Source: JADLHS01 sp964539515 | Lineage (GTDB): Bacteria > Verrucomicrobiota > Verrucomicrobiia > Limisphaerales > JADLHS01 | Reading direction: 5' to 3' | DNA length: 42,152 bases | Assembly (NCBI GenBank): GCA_964539515.1 | Contig: CAZIJO010000019.1 | Span: forward strand, 1-42,152 | Shown here: in pieces, positions 31,044 through 38,401 of the stretch | Position numbering within the stretch: the stretch's first letter is position 1 | Layout: each line of letters begins with the position of its first letter | Position numbers and translations under genes: made by a program | The notes under the pieces: generated by a model | Databases searched by the model: none | The model's input: only the letters and a program-made list of their open reading frames with translations | What the model was told of the DNA's origin: nothing

Positions 31044-32642
31044 ATGAAGACATCCATCTGGAAACGGCTCAACACCACCCGCGTCATCCTGATCGGGCTG
31101 CTCCTCATCGCCTGCGGCCTGGTCTGGTGGATGGAACGCACCCGCTCCGAAGGCCTGCACCAAAGCGAACGCCACACCCGCGACACCCTCCTGCTCCAAT
31201 GTCATTTCCTTGAAATCAGCGACGCCCAACGCGCCCTCCTCGCCGAACCCCGGAGCCGGACCGACAAACAACGCCTCGAGGTCGCCGAACGCAACCTCAA
31301 AGACCACGTCGAAAACCTCCTCAGCCAGCCCGAATACCGGCAAAAACCCGAACTCCAGCAATCACTCAGCAGCCTCACCAACTTCATCCAACTGATCTTT
31401 GAACCCAACCAAGCCGCCCTCCAGGAACTCCTCCAGACCAACCCCGCCGCCGCCCGCGAACAATTTGCCAAAGCCCAGCCCGAAATCACCCGGCAACGCA
31501 ACAAACTCCTCAAAGAACTCAACCAACAAATCGCCGACCAAAGCCAGCAAACCCTCAACCACGGCGCCTTCATCGCCATCGTCGCCTGCGCCGGGCTCAC
31601 CCTCGTCCTCATCGCCGCCGTCCTCGTCATGCGCCGCCAAACCAGCGCCGTCACCATCCCGTTAAACCACCTCGTCGCCGCCATCGAACTCATGCGCAAC
31701 GGCGACTTCACCAAACGCCTGCACCTGGCGCGCCAGGACGAATTCGGCCTCCTCGCCGACGGCCTCAACCGCCTGGCCGACGACCTCTCCGCCCTCGTCG
31801 GCCAAGTCCAACGCTCCGGCATCCAAGTCAACGTCACCGCCACCCAAATCGCCGCCGCGGCCAAAGAACAACAAAGCACCACCACCGAAATCGCCGCCAC
31901 CACCGCCCAGATCGGGGCCACCAGCCAGCAAATCAGCGCCACCAGCAAAGAACTCGACCAAACCATGAGCGAAGTCGGGCAAGTCGCCGCCGCCGCCGCC
32001 GAACTCGCCAGCAGCGGCCAACACGGCCTGAGCCGGATGGAAGAGACCCTCCAACGCCTCATCACCGCCGCGAGCGGCATCACCAGCAAACTCGCCATCC
32101 TCAACGACAAAACCACCAACATCAACACCGTCGTCACCACCATCACCAAAGTCGCCGACCAAACCAACTTGCTCTCCCTCAACGCCGCCATCGAAGCCGA
32201 AAAAGCCGGCGAATACGGCCTCGGCTTTGCCGTCGTCGCCATGGAAATCCGGCGGCTCGCCGACCAAACCGCCGTCGCCACCTACGACATCGAAAAGATC
32301 GTCAAAGAAATGCACAGCGCCGTCAGCGCCGGCGTCATGGGCATGGACAAATACGCCGAAGAAGTGCGGCACGGCGTCGAAGAAATCCGGCAAGTCAGCC
32401 GGCTGCTGGCCCAAATCATCCAGCACGTCCAGACCCTGACCCCGCGGTTCGCCACCGTCAGCGAAGGCATGCACACCCAAGCCAGCGGGGCCCAACAAAT
32501 CAGCGAAACCCTGCTCCAACTCAGCGACGCCGCCCAACAAACCGCCGAATCCCTGCGCCACTCCACCGCCGCCATTGCCGACCTCAACACCGCCGCCCGC
32601 GGCCTCCAAACCGGCGTCGCCCGCTTCAAACTCGAACCCTAA
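31044..32642 (+). CDS. wspA: Methyl-accepting chemotaxis protein, WspA type
   Basis: 532 residues: TM1 at about 13-30, an outer or periplasmic helical domain of about 140 residues, TM2 at about 174-196, HAMP (197-250), and a cytoplasmic coiled coil with the signalling hairpin at about 370-400 (VADQTNLLSLNAAIEAEKAG, then EYGLGFAVVAMEIRRLADQT). The tract VATYDIEKIVKEMHSAVSAGVMGMDKYAEEVRHG closely follows Pseudomonas WspA as I recall it, and gene order supports the name. The sensor domain does not look like that of WspA: it is Gln/Asn/Glu-rich and helical. There is no C-terminal pentapeptide for CheR tethering. The start could also be 31020; 31044 puts a short basic head before TM1. The coding strand is extremely C-rich and G-poor. 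Confidence 0.88.
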   Translation: MKTSIWKRLNTTRVILIGLLLIACGLVWWMERTRSEGLHQSERHTRDTLLLQCHFLEISDAQRALLAEPRSRTDKQRLEVAERNLKDHVENLLSQPEYRQKPELQQSLSSLTNFIQLIFEPNQAALQELLQTNPAAAREQFAKAQPEITRQRNKLLKELNQQIADQSQQTLNHGAFIAIVACAGLTLVLIAAVLVMRRQTSAVTIPLNHLVAAIELMRNGDFTKRLHLARQDEFGLLADGLNRLADDLSALVGQVQRSGIQVNVTATQIAAAAKEQQSTTTEIAATTAQIGATSQQISATSKELDQTMSEVGQVAAAAAELASSGQHGLSRMEETLQRLITAASGITSKLAILNDKTTNINTVVTTITKVADQTNLLSLNAAIEAEKAGEYGLGFAVVAMEIRRLADQTAVATYDIEKIVKEMHSAVSAGVMGMDKYAEEVRHGVEEIRQVSRLLAQIIQHVQTLTPRFATVSEGMHTQASGAQQISETLLQLSDAAQQTAESLRHSTAAIADLNTAARGLQTGVARFKLEP

Positions 32643-32678
32643 CCCCGCCCCACACCCACGAGGACCGCACGTCGCCTC

Positions 32679-33209
32679 ATGCTCCTGCTCCACTTCCAAC
32701 TTGGGCCACACCGCTACGCGCTGGACACCCGGCACATCGTGGAAGTCGTCCCCCTGCTCACCTGCCAACCCCTGCCGCACGCCCCCCGCGGCGTCGCCGG
32801 GCTCATCCACTATCGGGGCCGACGCCTCCCCGCCCTCGACCTCTGTCAACTCACCCTCGGCCGCCCCGCCGTCGAACAACTCAGCACCCGGATCCTCATC
32901 GTGCAGCATCCCAAATCGGGCCGGCACGCGGCCCCGGGCGGGCAAAGCCCGAGCCGGGCGGAGAGTGGCATTGCGGGCGAAGTTCAGCTGCTCGGACTGA
33001 TCGTCGAGCGAGCAGCCGGCACCTTGCGGCGAGTCGCGGAAGAATGCATGACAGCGGCAGCCGAGCAGGTAGGGGCAGCTTTTCTGGGGCCGGTGCTGCT
33101 GGATGATCAAGGAGCCATTCAGCTCCTGGATCCCCAAAAACTATTCGAAGCGGGCGGACCACCCTTGCGCTTGGCGCCTTCCGTGGAGGTCAGCGATGCG
33201 CCAGATTGA
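32679..33209 (+). CDS. wspB: CheW-like adaptor, WspB type
   Basis: A 176-residue single CheW domain: LLLHFQLGPHRYALDTRHIVEVVPL, GVAGLIHYRGRRLPALDLCQLTLG, RILIVQHP, LLGLIVERAAGTLRRV, and FLGPVLLDDQGAIQLLDPQKLF. These are the usual CheW strands, including the G-x-I-x-Y-R-G turn. It couples the MCP to the CheA kinase. It starts 36 bases after wspA and overlaps wspC by 14 bases. Composition changes from C-rich to ordinary near 32900, inside this gene. Confidence 0.9.
   Translation: MLLLHFQLGPHRYALDTRHIVEVVPLLTCQPLPHAPRGVAGLIHYRGRRLPALDLCQLTLGRPAVEQLSTRILIVQHPKSGRHAAPGGQSPSRAESGIAGEVQLLGLIVERAAGTLRRVAEECMTAAAEQVGAAFLGPVLLDDQGAIQLLDPQKLFEAGGPPLRLAPSVEVSDAPD
33185..33190 (+). promoter_or_regulatory. 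Shine-Dalgarno GGAGGT for wspC
   Basis: GGAGGT lies five bases before the ATG at 33196, inside the end of wspB. It is the clearest ribosome-binding site in the cluster and fixes the wspC start. Confidence 0.75.
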
Positions 33210-34401
33210 GGATTTGTTGCGCCGTCACATTGGTCTCGATGCCGGGGCGGTCGGCCCCTCTTTGATCGAGCGGGCGGTTCGCTTGCGGATGCGGCAGCAT
33301 CGCGTAGCTGATGCCGAAGCGTACCGCCGCTTGCTCGCTACTTCCCGGCACGAATTCGAGCAACTCATCGAATCCGTTTTGGTCACGGAAACCTGGTTTT
33401 TCCGGGACCGTGAACCCTTCAACATTTTCACCCAGATTGTCCGGCAGGAGAACCAAACCCGCCCGAAGGCCGGCGCGCTGCGCGTGCTGAGCCTGCCGTG
33501 TTCAACCGGTGAAGAGCCGTACTCAATGGTGATGGCCCTGCTTGATGCCGGCGTGGCGGACGCGGGCAGTACCATTCATGCCGTGGACATTTCCGCCAAC
33601 GCCCTTGCCCAGGCCGAACGCGCAGTCTACGGAAAAAATTCTTTTCGCGGGAGGGACGTTGACTTCCGCGATCGTTATTTTCGGACAACCAAGGAGGGTT
33701 TTGCCCTCCTTCCGCAGGTGCGGCAGCGCGTCAGATTCGAGCGAGGCAATATCCTTGAGGCGGGTTTCCTGGCCGGCGGCGCGCAATACGACATTATCTT
33801 CTGCCGCAATTTGCTGATCTATTTCGACCGTGCCACCCAAGTAATCGCCCTGGCCAAACTCCACGAACTGCTCAGTGATAACGGAGTCCTCTTCGTCGGT
33901 CCGGCAGAACTGCCGCTGGCGGTAGCCAGTGGTTTCGTTAGCATCGGCCTGCCGATGGCATTCGCCTGCCAAAAACCGAATCCCGACCCCGCCGCCCGGG
34001 AGAACCATCGACGCTGGCTGGGGCAGGGGATGACGGTTGAGCCACCGCGCCGTCGCCACTCCCGGGCGACCGCGGCGACTGCGGTTGCCATTGACGCCCC
34101 TGGGGAATTGGAGGTCGCCCGGCAACACGCGGAAGCGGGGCGGCTCGCAGAAGCCGCCGCCATCTGCAACTCCCATCTTGCCCGGGAGGGCGCTTCCGCG
34201 GAGGCGTACTTTCTCCTTGGTTTGGTGAAGGACGCCGCCAGCGATTCGGCGGCGATCAGCTGTTATCGCAAAGCCCTGTACCTTGATCCAAAGCACCATG
34301 AAGCGCTGGTGCATCTCTCGATGGCACTGGAAAAATCGGGCGACTTGAATGCGGCGCGCCTTTATCGTCGACGTGCGGAACGGGCCCGACCAAAAGCATG
34401 A
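33196..34401 (+). CDS. wspC: CheR-type MCP methyltransferase with C-terminal TPR, WspC type
   Basis: 401 residues. The N-terminal CheR helix bundle is MRQIEDLLRRHIGLDAGAVGPSLIERAVRLRMRQH. The SAM-dependent domain has VTETWFFRDREPF (the receptor-methylating Arg/Tyr region), ALRVLSLPCSTGEEPYSMVMAL (SAM loop), IHAVDISANALAQAERAVYG and IIFCRNLLIYFD. From about 310 on, TPR-like helices (EVARQHAEAGRLAEAAAICNSHL, AEAYFLLGLVKDAASDSAAISCYRKALYLDPKHHEALVHLSMALEK) match the TPR tail of WspC. It methylates glutamates of the MCP. The overlap with wspB and the 4-base ATGA overlap with wspD indicate tight co-expression. Confidence 0.92.
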   Translation: MRQIEDLLRRHIGLDAGAVGPSLIERAVRLRMRQHRVADAEAYRRLLATSRHEFEQLIESVLVTETWFFRDREPFNIFTQIVRQENQTRPKAGALRVLSLPCSTGEEPYSMVMALLDAGVADAGSTIHAVDISANALAQAERAVYGKNSFRGRDVDFRDRYFRTTKEGFALLPQVRQRVRFERGNILEAGFLAGGAQYDIIFCRNLLIYFDRATQVIALAKLHELLSDNGVLFVGPAELPLAVASGFVSIGLPMAFACQKPNPDPAARENHRRWLGQGMTVEPPRRRHSRATAATAVAIDAPGELEVARQHAEAGRLAEAAAICNSHLAREGASAEAYFLLGLVKDAASDSAAISCYRKALYLDPKHHEALVHLSMALEKSGDLNAARLYRRRAERARPKA

Positions 34402-35126
34402 ACGATTCGCAGCCTATTCCAGATCCGACGGTTGTCGTCGACCTCAAATTGACACCTCGTGATGACGGTGCCGGCGAGGTTGTCGATTGCTGGAATCTGA
34501 TCGGGGTGAGTGGCGACCAGAGCTGCCGCGAACTGGCCCGCCACGTGCATTGTCACAACTGCCCCGTCCACGCCGCCGCTGCTGCCCGGTTTCTGGACCG
34601 GCCGTTCAGCCCGGTCGAACGCCGCGCCTGGACCGAACATTATGCGCGGGAGAAACACGTGGGGACGCCGGCAAAGGTCTCCGCGCTTATCTTCCGGCTG
34701 GGGGGCGAATGGCTGGCGCTTCCGACGACGGCGTTTCAGGAAATTGCCGAGCGCCGGGTCCTGCACAGTTTGCCGCACCGGCGCCGCGGCATCGTCCTCG
34801 GCCTCGTGAATGTGCGAGGGGAACTGCTGATTTGCGCCTCCCTGGCCCGGTTGCTCAGCCTCGAAAACACACCGGCGGTCAGCCGATCGCGGGCCGTGTT
34901 CGATCGATTGTTGGTTGCGGAATGCGCAGGGCAACGCTTTGCCTTTCCGGTCGATGAAGTCCATGGCGTGTATCGGTTTCAGCAAATCGACCTGCGGGAG
35001 CCCCCCGCTACAGTCGCGCGTGCCCGGCTCACGTGCACCCGAGGGGTCTTTCCCTGGCGCAACTTCGCGGTCGGGTTCCTGGATGCCGAAACTTTGTTTG
35101 CCGCACTCAACCGCAATCTCTCGTGA
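34398..35126 (+). CDS. wspD: CheW-like adaptor with Cys/His N-terminal extension, WspD type
   Basis: 242 residues. The first 90 (VVDCWNLIGVSGDQSCRELARHVHCHNCPVHAAAAARFLDRP) form an extension with C-x-x-C and nearby His residues, a feature I also recall in Pseudomonas WspD and which could bind a metal. Then a CheW domain: SALIFRLGGEWLALPTTAFQEIAE, GLVNVRGELLICASLARLL, LLVAECAGQRFAFPVDEVHGVYRF, FLDAETLFAALNRNL. Its start overlaps wspC (ATGA) and its stop overlaps wspE (GTGA). Confidence 0.9.
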   Translation: MNDSQPIPDPTVVVDLKLTPRDDGAGEVVDCWNLIGVSGDQSCRELARHVHCHNCPVHAAAAARFLDRPFSPVERRAWTEHYAREKHVGTPAKVSALIFRLGGEWLALPTTAFQEIAERRVLHSLPHRRRGIVLGLVNVRGELLICASLARLLSLENTPAVSRSRAVFDRLLVAECAGQRFAFPVDEVHGVYRFQQIDLREPPATVARARLTCTRGVFPWRNFAVGFLDAETLFAALNRNLS

Positions 35127-37393
35127 AGCCGCGCCCCTCCGAAAATGCCCGCGACCTGTCCATGCAGGAGCTGTTTCGCATCGAGGCGGAAACGCAGGTC
35201 GCCGTGCTCACCAGCGGCCTTTTGGAATTGGAACGAACGCCCGCTTCGACCACTCAACTAGAGTCTCTCATGCGGGCTGCGCACTCGCTCAAGGGCGCTG
35301 CCCGGATTGTCAATCTTCTACCCGCTGTCCAGATCGCCCACATCATGGAGGATTGCTTCGTCGCGGCGCAGCAAGGCCGGCTGGCCCTCGGCCAGGCACA
35401 AATCGATGCGCTTCTGCGGGGGGTTGACTGGCTCGCCGGGGTCGCCAAGCATGATGAAACTTCACTTCACCGCTGGCAGGCGGATTATGGCGCCGATTGT
35501 TCGGCCTGGCTGGATACGTTGCGCGGTTTCCTGTCTTTGCCAGATCCGGTGACCGCGAGCCAGCTGGAGGCGGCGTCGGCTGCCGAAGTCGCGGGCCCGC
35601 AAGCCGTCCAAGGCATGCCTGCCGTGGCGGCCCGGCCCGAAGAGGAGGATCGCGTGCTGCACTTGACTGCCGAGAACCTCAATCGCCTGCTTGGTCTGGC
35701 CGGGGAGGCGTTGGTCGAATCGCGCTGGTTGCGACCTTTCGCCGGCGCGCTTCAACGCCTCAAGCGGATGCAGTCGGATTTGGAGCGCACCCTGGACGGT
35801 TTGCGCGAGGCTTTCGAGGATGCAACTCCCTCCGAGCCGAGGCGGGAAAAGCTCAACAGCCTGTTTCAACAGGTCGCCGCGGCGCAACAGTTCCTGAACG
35901 CCCGTTTGCAGGAACTGGATCTGTATGATCGCCGGGCGGCCAACCTTTCCAACCGGCTGTACCTCGAAGTGCTGCGTACACGGATGCGGCCCTTTGGCGA
36001 TGGCGTCCATCGCTTCCCGCGCATGGTGCGGGACCTGGCCCGGGCGCTGGGCAAGCAAGTGCATCTTCAGATCATTGGCCAAAGTACGCAGGTGGATCGC
36101 GAAATCCTTGGGCGGCTGGAAGCGCCGCTGGCGCATCTGCTACGCAACGCCGTGGACCATGGCTGTGAATTCCCTGAGGTGCGCCGCCGGGCCGGCAAAC
36201 CAGCGGAAGCCGTCATTCGACTGGAAGCCCGGCACAGTGCCGGCATGTTGCAAGTCAGCGTGTCCGATGACGGAGCGGGACTCGATGTCAATCGCGTACG
36301 GCGCGTCATCGCGGAGCGCCGGTTGACGACGGCGGCCGTTGCGGAAAAAATGAACGACACGGAACTGTTGCAATTCCTTTTTCTGCCGGGTTTCACGCTG
36401 AAGGACTCCGTCACGGAGATCTCTGGCCGCGGTGTTGGTCTCGATGCCGTCCAGGATATGGCCCGGAGCGTGCGCGGCTCCGTGCGGGTCACGACGCAAC
36501 CCGGTCACGGCATGCGCTTTCAATTGCAGTTGCCGCTGACCCTTTCAGTTCTGCGCACCCTCCTTGTGGAGATCGGCGGCGAGCCATATGCGTTTCCGTT
36601 GGCCCAGATCGGCAGCACCCTCAAACTCGGGCGCCATCAGCTCGAAACGCTCGAAGGCCGGTACCACTTCCGGCTGGCGGATCAACACGTTGGACTGCTC
36701 TCGGCGCACCAGGTGTTCGAGTGCCCTGAGGTCATCCTTCCCGGAAATGAACTGCCCATTGTGGTTATTGGCGAACGCAACACCCGGTATGGCTTGCTGG
36801 TAGATCGTTTCCTCGGCGAGCGCGAGTTAATTGTGCAACCGCTCGATCCGCGGCTGGGCAAAGTGAAGGATATCAGTGCCGCCGCATTGATGGAGGACGG
36901 GGCCCCGGTTTTGATTGTTGATGTGGACGATTTGCAACGGTCGATTGAGAAGCTGGTCAGCAACGGCGAACTGCAGGGCGTTGGCCAGGGCCGCCTGGCC
37001 GTCCCCGCGCCGGTCCGCAAACGCGTGCTCGTGGTGGATGATTCGCTCACCGTGCGGGAGCTGGAGCGCAAGCTGCTCGAGGCCGCCGGCTACGCGACCG
37101 AGGTCGCCGTGGATGGCATGGACGGCTGGAACGCGGTGCGGGGAGGCGGATTCGATTTGATCATTACCGACGTGGACATGCCACGACTCGACGGCATCGA
37201 ACTCGCCACTTTGATCAAGCAGGACAGCCAACTCAAATCCCTCCCCGTCATGATTGTCTCTTACAAGGACCGGGAAGCGGACCGCCTGCGCGGTCTGGAG
37301 GCGGGAGCGGATTATTATTTGACCAAAGGCAGCTTTCAGGACGAATCGCTGCTCCAGGCGGTGCGGGATTTGATCGGCGACCCCGGCGCATGA
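35123..37393 (+). CDS. wspE: CheA-type hybrid histidine kinase with C-terminal receiver, WspE type
   Basis: 756 residues from a GTG start that shares GTGA with the wspD stop. Domains: HPt (1-130) with the phospho-His in MRAAHSLKGAAR (His 54); dimerisation region; HATPase with LLRNAVDHGCEFPEVRRRAGKP (N box), SDDGAGLD (G1), EISGRGVGLDAVQDMA (G2); a CheW-like domain (RTLLVEIGGEPYAFPLAQIG ...); and a C-terminal receiver with VLVVDDSLTVRE, phospho-acceptor Asp 683 in IITDVDMPRLDG, and Lys in YYLTKGSF. There is no P2 domain. This is the WspE architecture and the N-terminal segment (LFRIEAETQVAVLTSGLLELER) resembles it closely. It should phosphorylate WspF and the downstream receiver protein. Confidence 0.94.
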   Translation: MKPRPSENARDLSMQELFRIEAETQVAVLTSGLLELERTPASTTQLESLMRAAHSLKGAARIVNLLPAVQIAHIMEDCFVAAQQGRLALGQAQIDALLRGVDWLAGVAKHDETSLHRWQADYGADCSAWLDTLRGFLSLPDPVTASQLEAASAAEVAGPQAVQGMPAVAARPEEEDRVLHLTAENLNRLLGLAGEALVESRWLRPFAGALQRLKRMQSDLERTLDGLREAFEDATPSEPRREKLNSLFQQVAAAQQFLNARLQELDLYDRRAANLSNRLYLEVLRTRMRPFGDGVHRFPRMVRDLARALGKQVHLQIIGQSTQVDREILGRLEAPLAHLLRNAVDHGCEFPEVRRRAGKPAEAVIRLEARHSAGMLQVSVSDDGAGLDVNRVRRVIAERRLTTAAVAEKMNDTELLQFLFLPGFTLKDSVTEISGRGVGLDAVQDMARSVRGSVRVTTQPGHGMRFQLQLPLTLSVLRTLLVEIGGEPYAFPLAQIGSTLKLGRHQLETLEGRYHFRLADQHVGLLSAHQVFECPEVILPGNELPIVVIGERNTRYGLLVDRFLGERELIVQPLDPRLGKVKDISAAALMEDGAPVLIVDVDDLQRSIEKLVSNGELQGVGQGRLAVPAPVRKRVLVVDDSLTVRELERKLLEAAGYATEVAVDGMDGWNAVRGGGFDLIITDVDMPRLDGIELATLIKQDSQLKSLPVMIVSYKDREADRLRGLEAGADYYLTKGSFQDESLLQAVRDLIGDPGA

Positions 37394-38394
37394 GAATTGG
37401 CATCGTCAACGGTGTGGCACGAGCGGCGGAGTCGATCCGTCGTGCCATCGTGAAGAGCGGCAAACATGATGTGGCTTGGATCGCCCACAACGGCGCTGAG
37501 GCGGTAACGGCTTGTCAACAGGATCGGCCGGATTTGGTGTTGATGGACCTATTCATGCCGCACATGGACGGGGTGGAAGCAACGCGGCAGATCATGGCCC
37601 GCACGCCGTGCGCCATCATCGTGGTCACGGCAAAAGTTGAAGACCATGCGGGAAAGGTCTTTGAAGCCATGGGGGCTGGCGCGCTCGATGCGGTGGACCA
37701 GCCCGTATTCGGCCAGCCGGAATGCGAAGCCGACGCGAAGCCGATGCTCGCGAAGATTGAAACCATCCGTCGATTTCTCGGATCACCCCGCAAGCCAGTG
37801 ACACCGGTGAGGCCAGCGAGCCCGCCGCCCGACCGCCTCGTCGCCATCGGCGCCAGCGCGGGCGGGCCAGCCGCCCTGGCCATGATTTTGGGTGACCTTC
37901 CCGTCCACTTCCCGGCGGCCGTTGTGATCGTGCAGCACATGGATAAAAGGTTCGCTCCGGGGTTGACCGAGTGGTTTGCCACCCGGACCAAGCTCCCCGT
38001 GCGGATGGCCCGGGATGGTGAGCGTCCCGAGCCCGGGGCGATCCTCCTCGCGGGTCGTGATCAGCATTTGATCTTATCCGGTCCGCGGCGCCTGGGTTAT
38101 ACGGTTCAACCGCGGAATGCCTCTTATTGTCCGTCGGTGGATGTGTTTTTCGAGAGTGTGGCGCATAAGTGGCCGGGCGTGGTAGTGGGCGTGTTGCTCA
38201 CTGGAATGGGTCGCGACGGGGCGGCCGGCCTTCAGATGTTGCGCCAGGCGGGCCATCACACCATCGCCCAGGATGAAAGCACCAGCGCCGTTTATGGCAT
38301 GCCCCGGGCGGCCGTCGCGCTGGAGGCCGCGCAGGAAATTTTAGCGCTGGACAAAATTGGTCCGCGCCTCACGAATATGTTCCGACCAAAGTAG
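37390..38394 (+). CDS. wspF: CheB-type methylesterase, WspF type, with degenerate receiver
   Basis: 334 residues: an N-terminal receiver (1-125), a Pro-rich linker, and the CheB esterase domain. The esterase triad is intact: Ser in VAIGASAGGPAAL (about 156), His in VIVQHMDKRF (about 183), Asp in LTGMGRDGAAG (about 276). In the receiver, the phospho-acceptor Asp 53 is kept (LVLMDLFMPHMDG), but the acidic pair usually read as DD is N-G (MRIGIVNGVA), and the Lys before the final Pro is Gln (DAVDQP). It demethylates the MCP and so resets the pathway. Its start shares ATGA with the wspE stop. Confidence 0.92.
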   Translation: MRIGIVNGVARAAESIRRAIVKSGKHDVAWIAHNGAEAVTACQQDRPDLVLMDLFMPHMDGVEATRQIMARTPCAIIVVTAKVEDHAGKVFEAMGAGALDAVDQPVFGQPECEADAKPMLAKIETIRRFLGSPRKPVTPVRPASPPPDRLVAIGASAGGPAALAMILGDLPVHFPAAVVIVQHMDKRFAPGLTEWFATRTKLPVRMARDGERPEPGAILLAGRDQHLILSGPRRLGYTVQPRNASYCPSVDVFFESVAHKWPGVVVGVLLTGMGRDGAAGLQMLRQAGHHTIAQDESTSAVYGMPRAAVALEAAQEILALDKIGPRLTNMFRPK

Positions 38395-38401
38395 CAATCT
38401 C

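Noticed and set aside
31662..33137. Minus-strand frame of 491 codons opposite wspA/wspB
   Set aside because: Extreme Gly/Asp/Val composition is what the antisense of C-rich DNA yields; the sense strand carries the MCP and CheW motifs.
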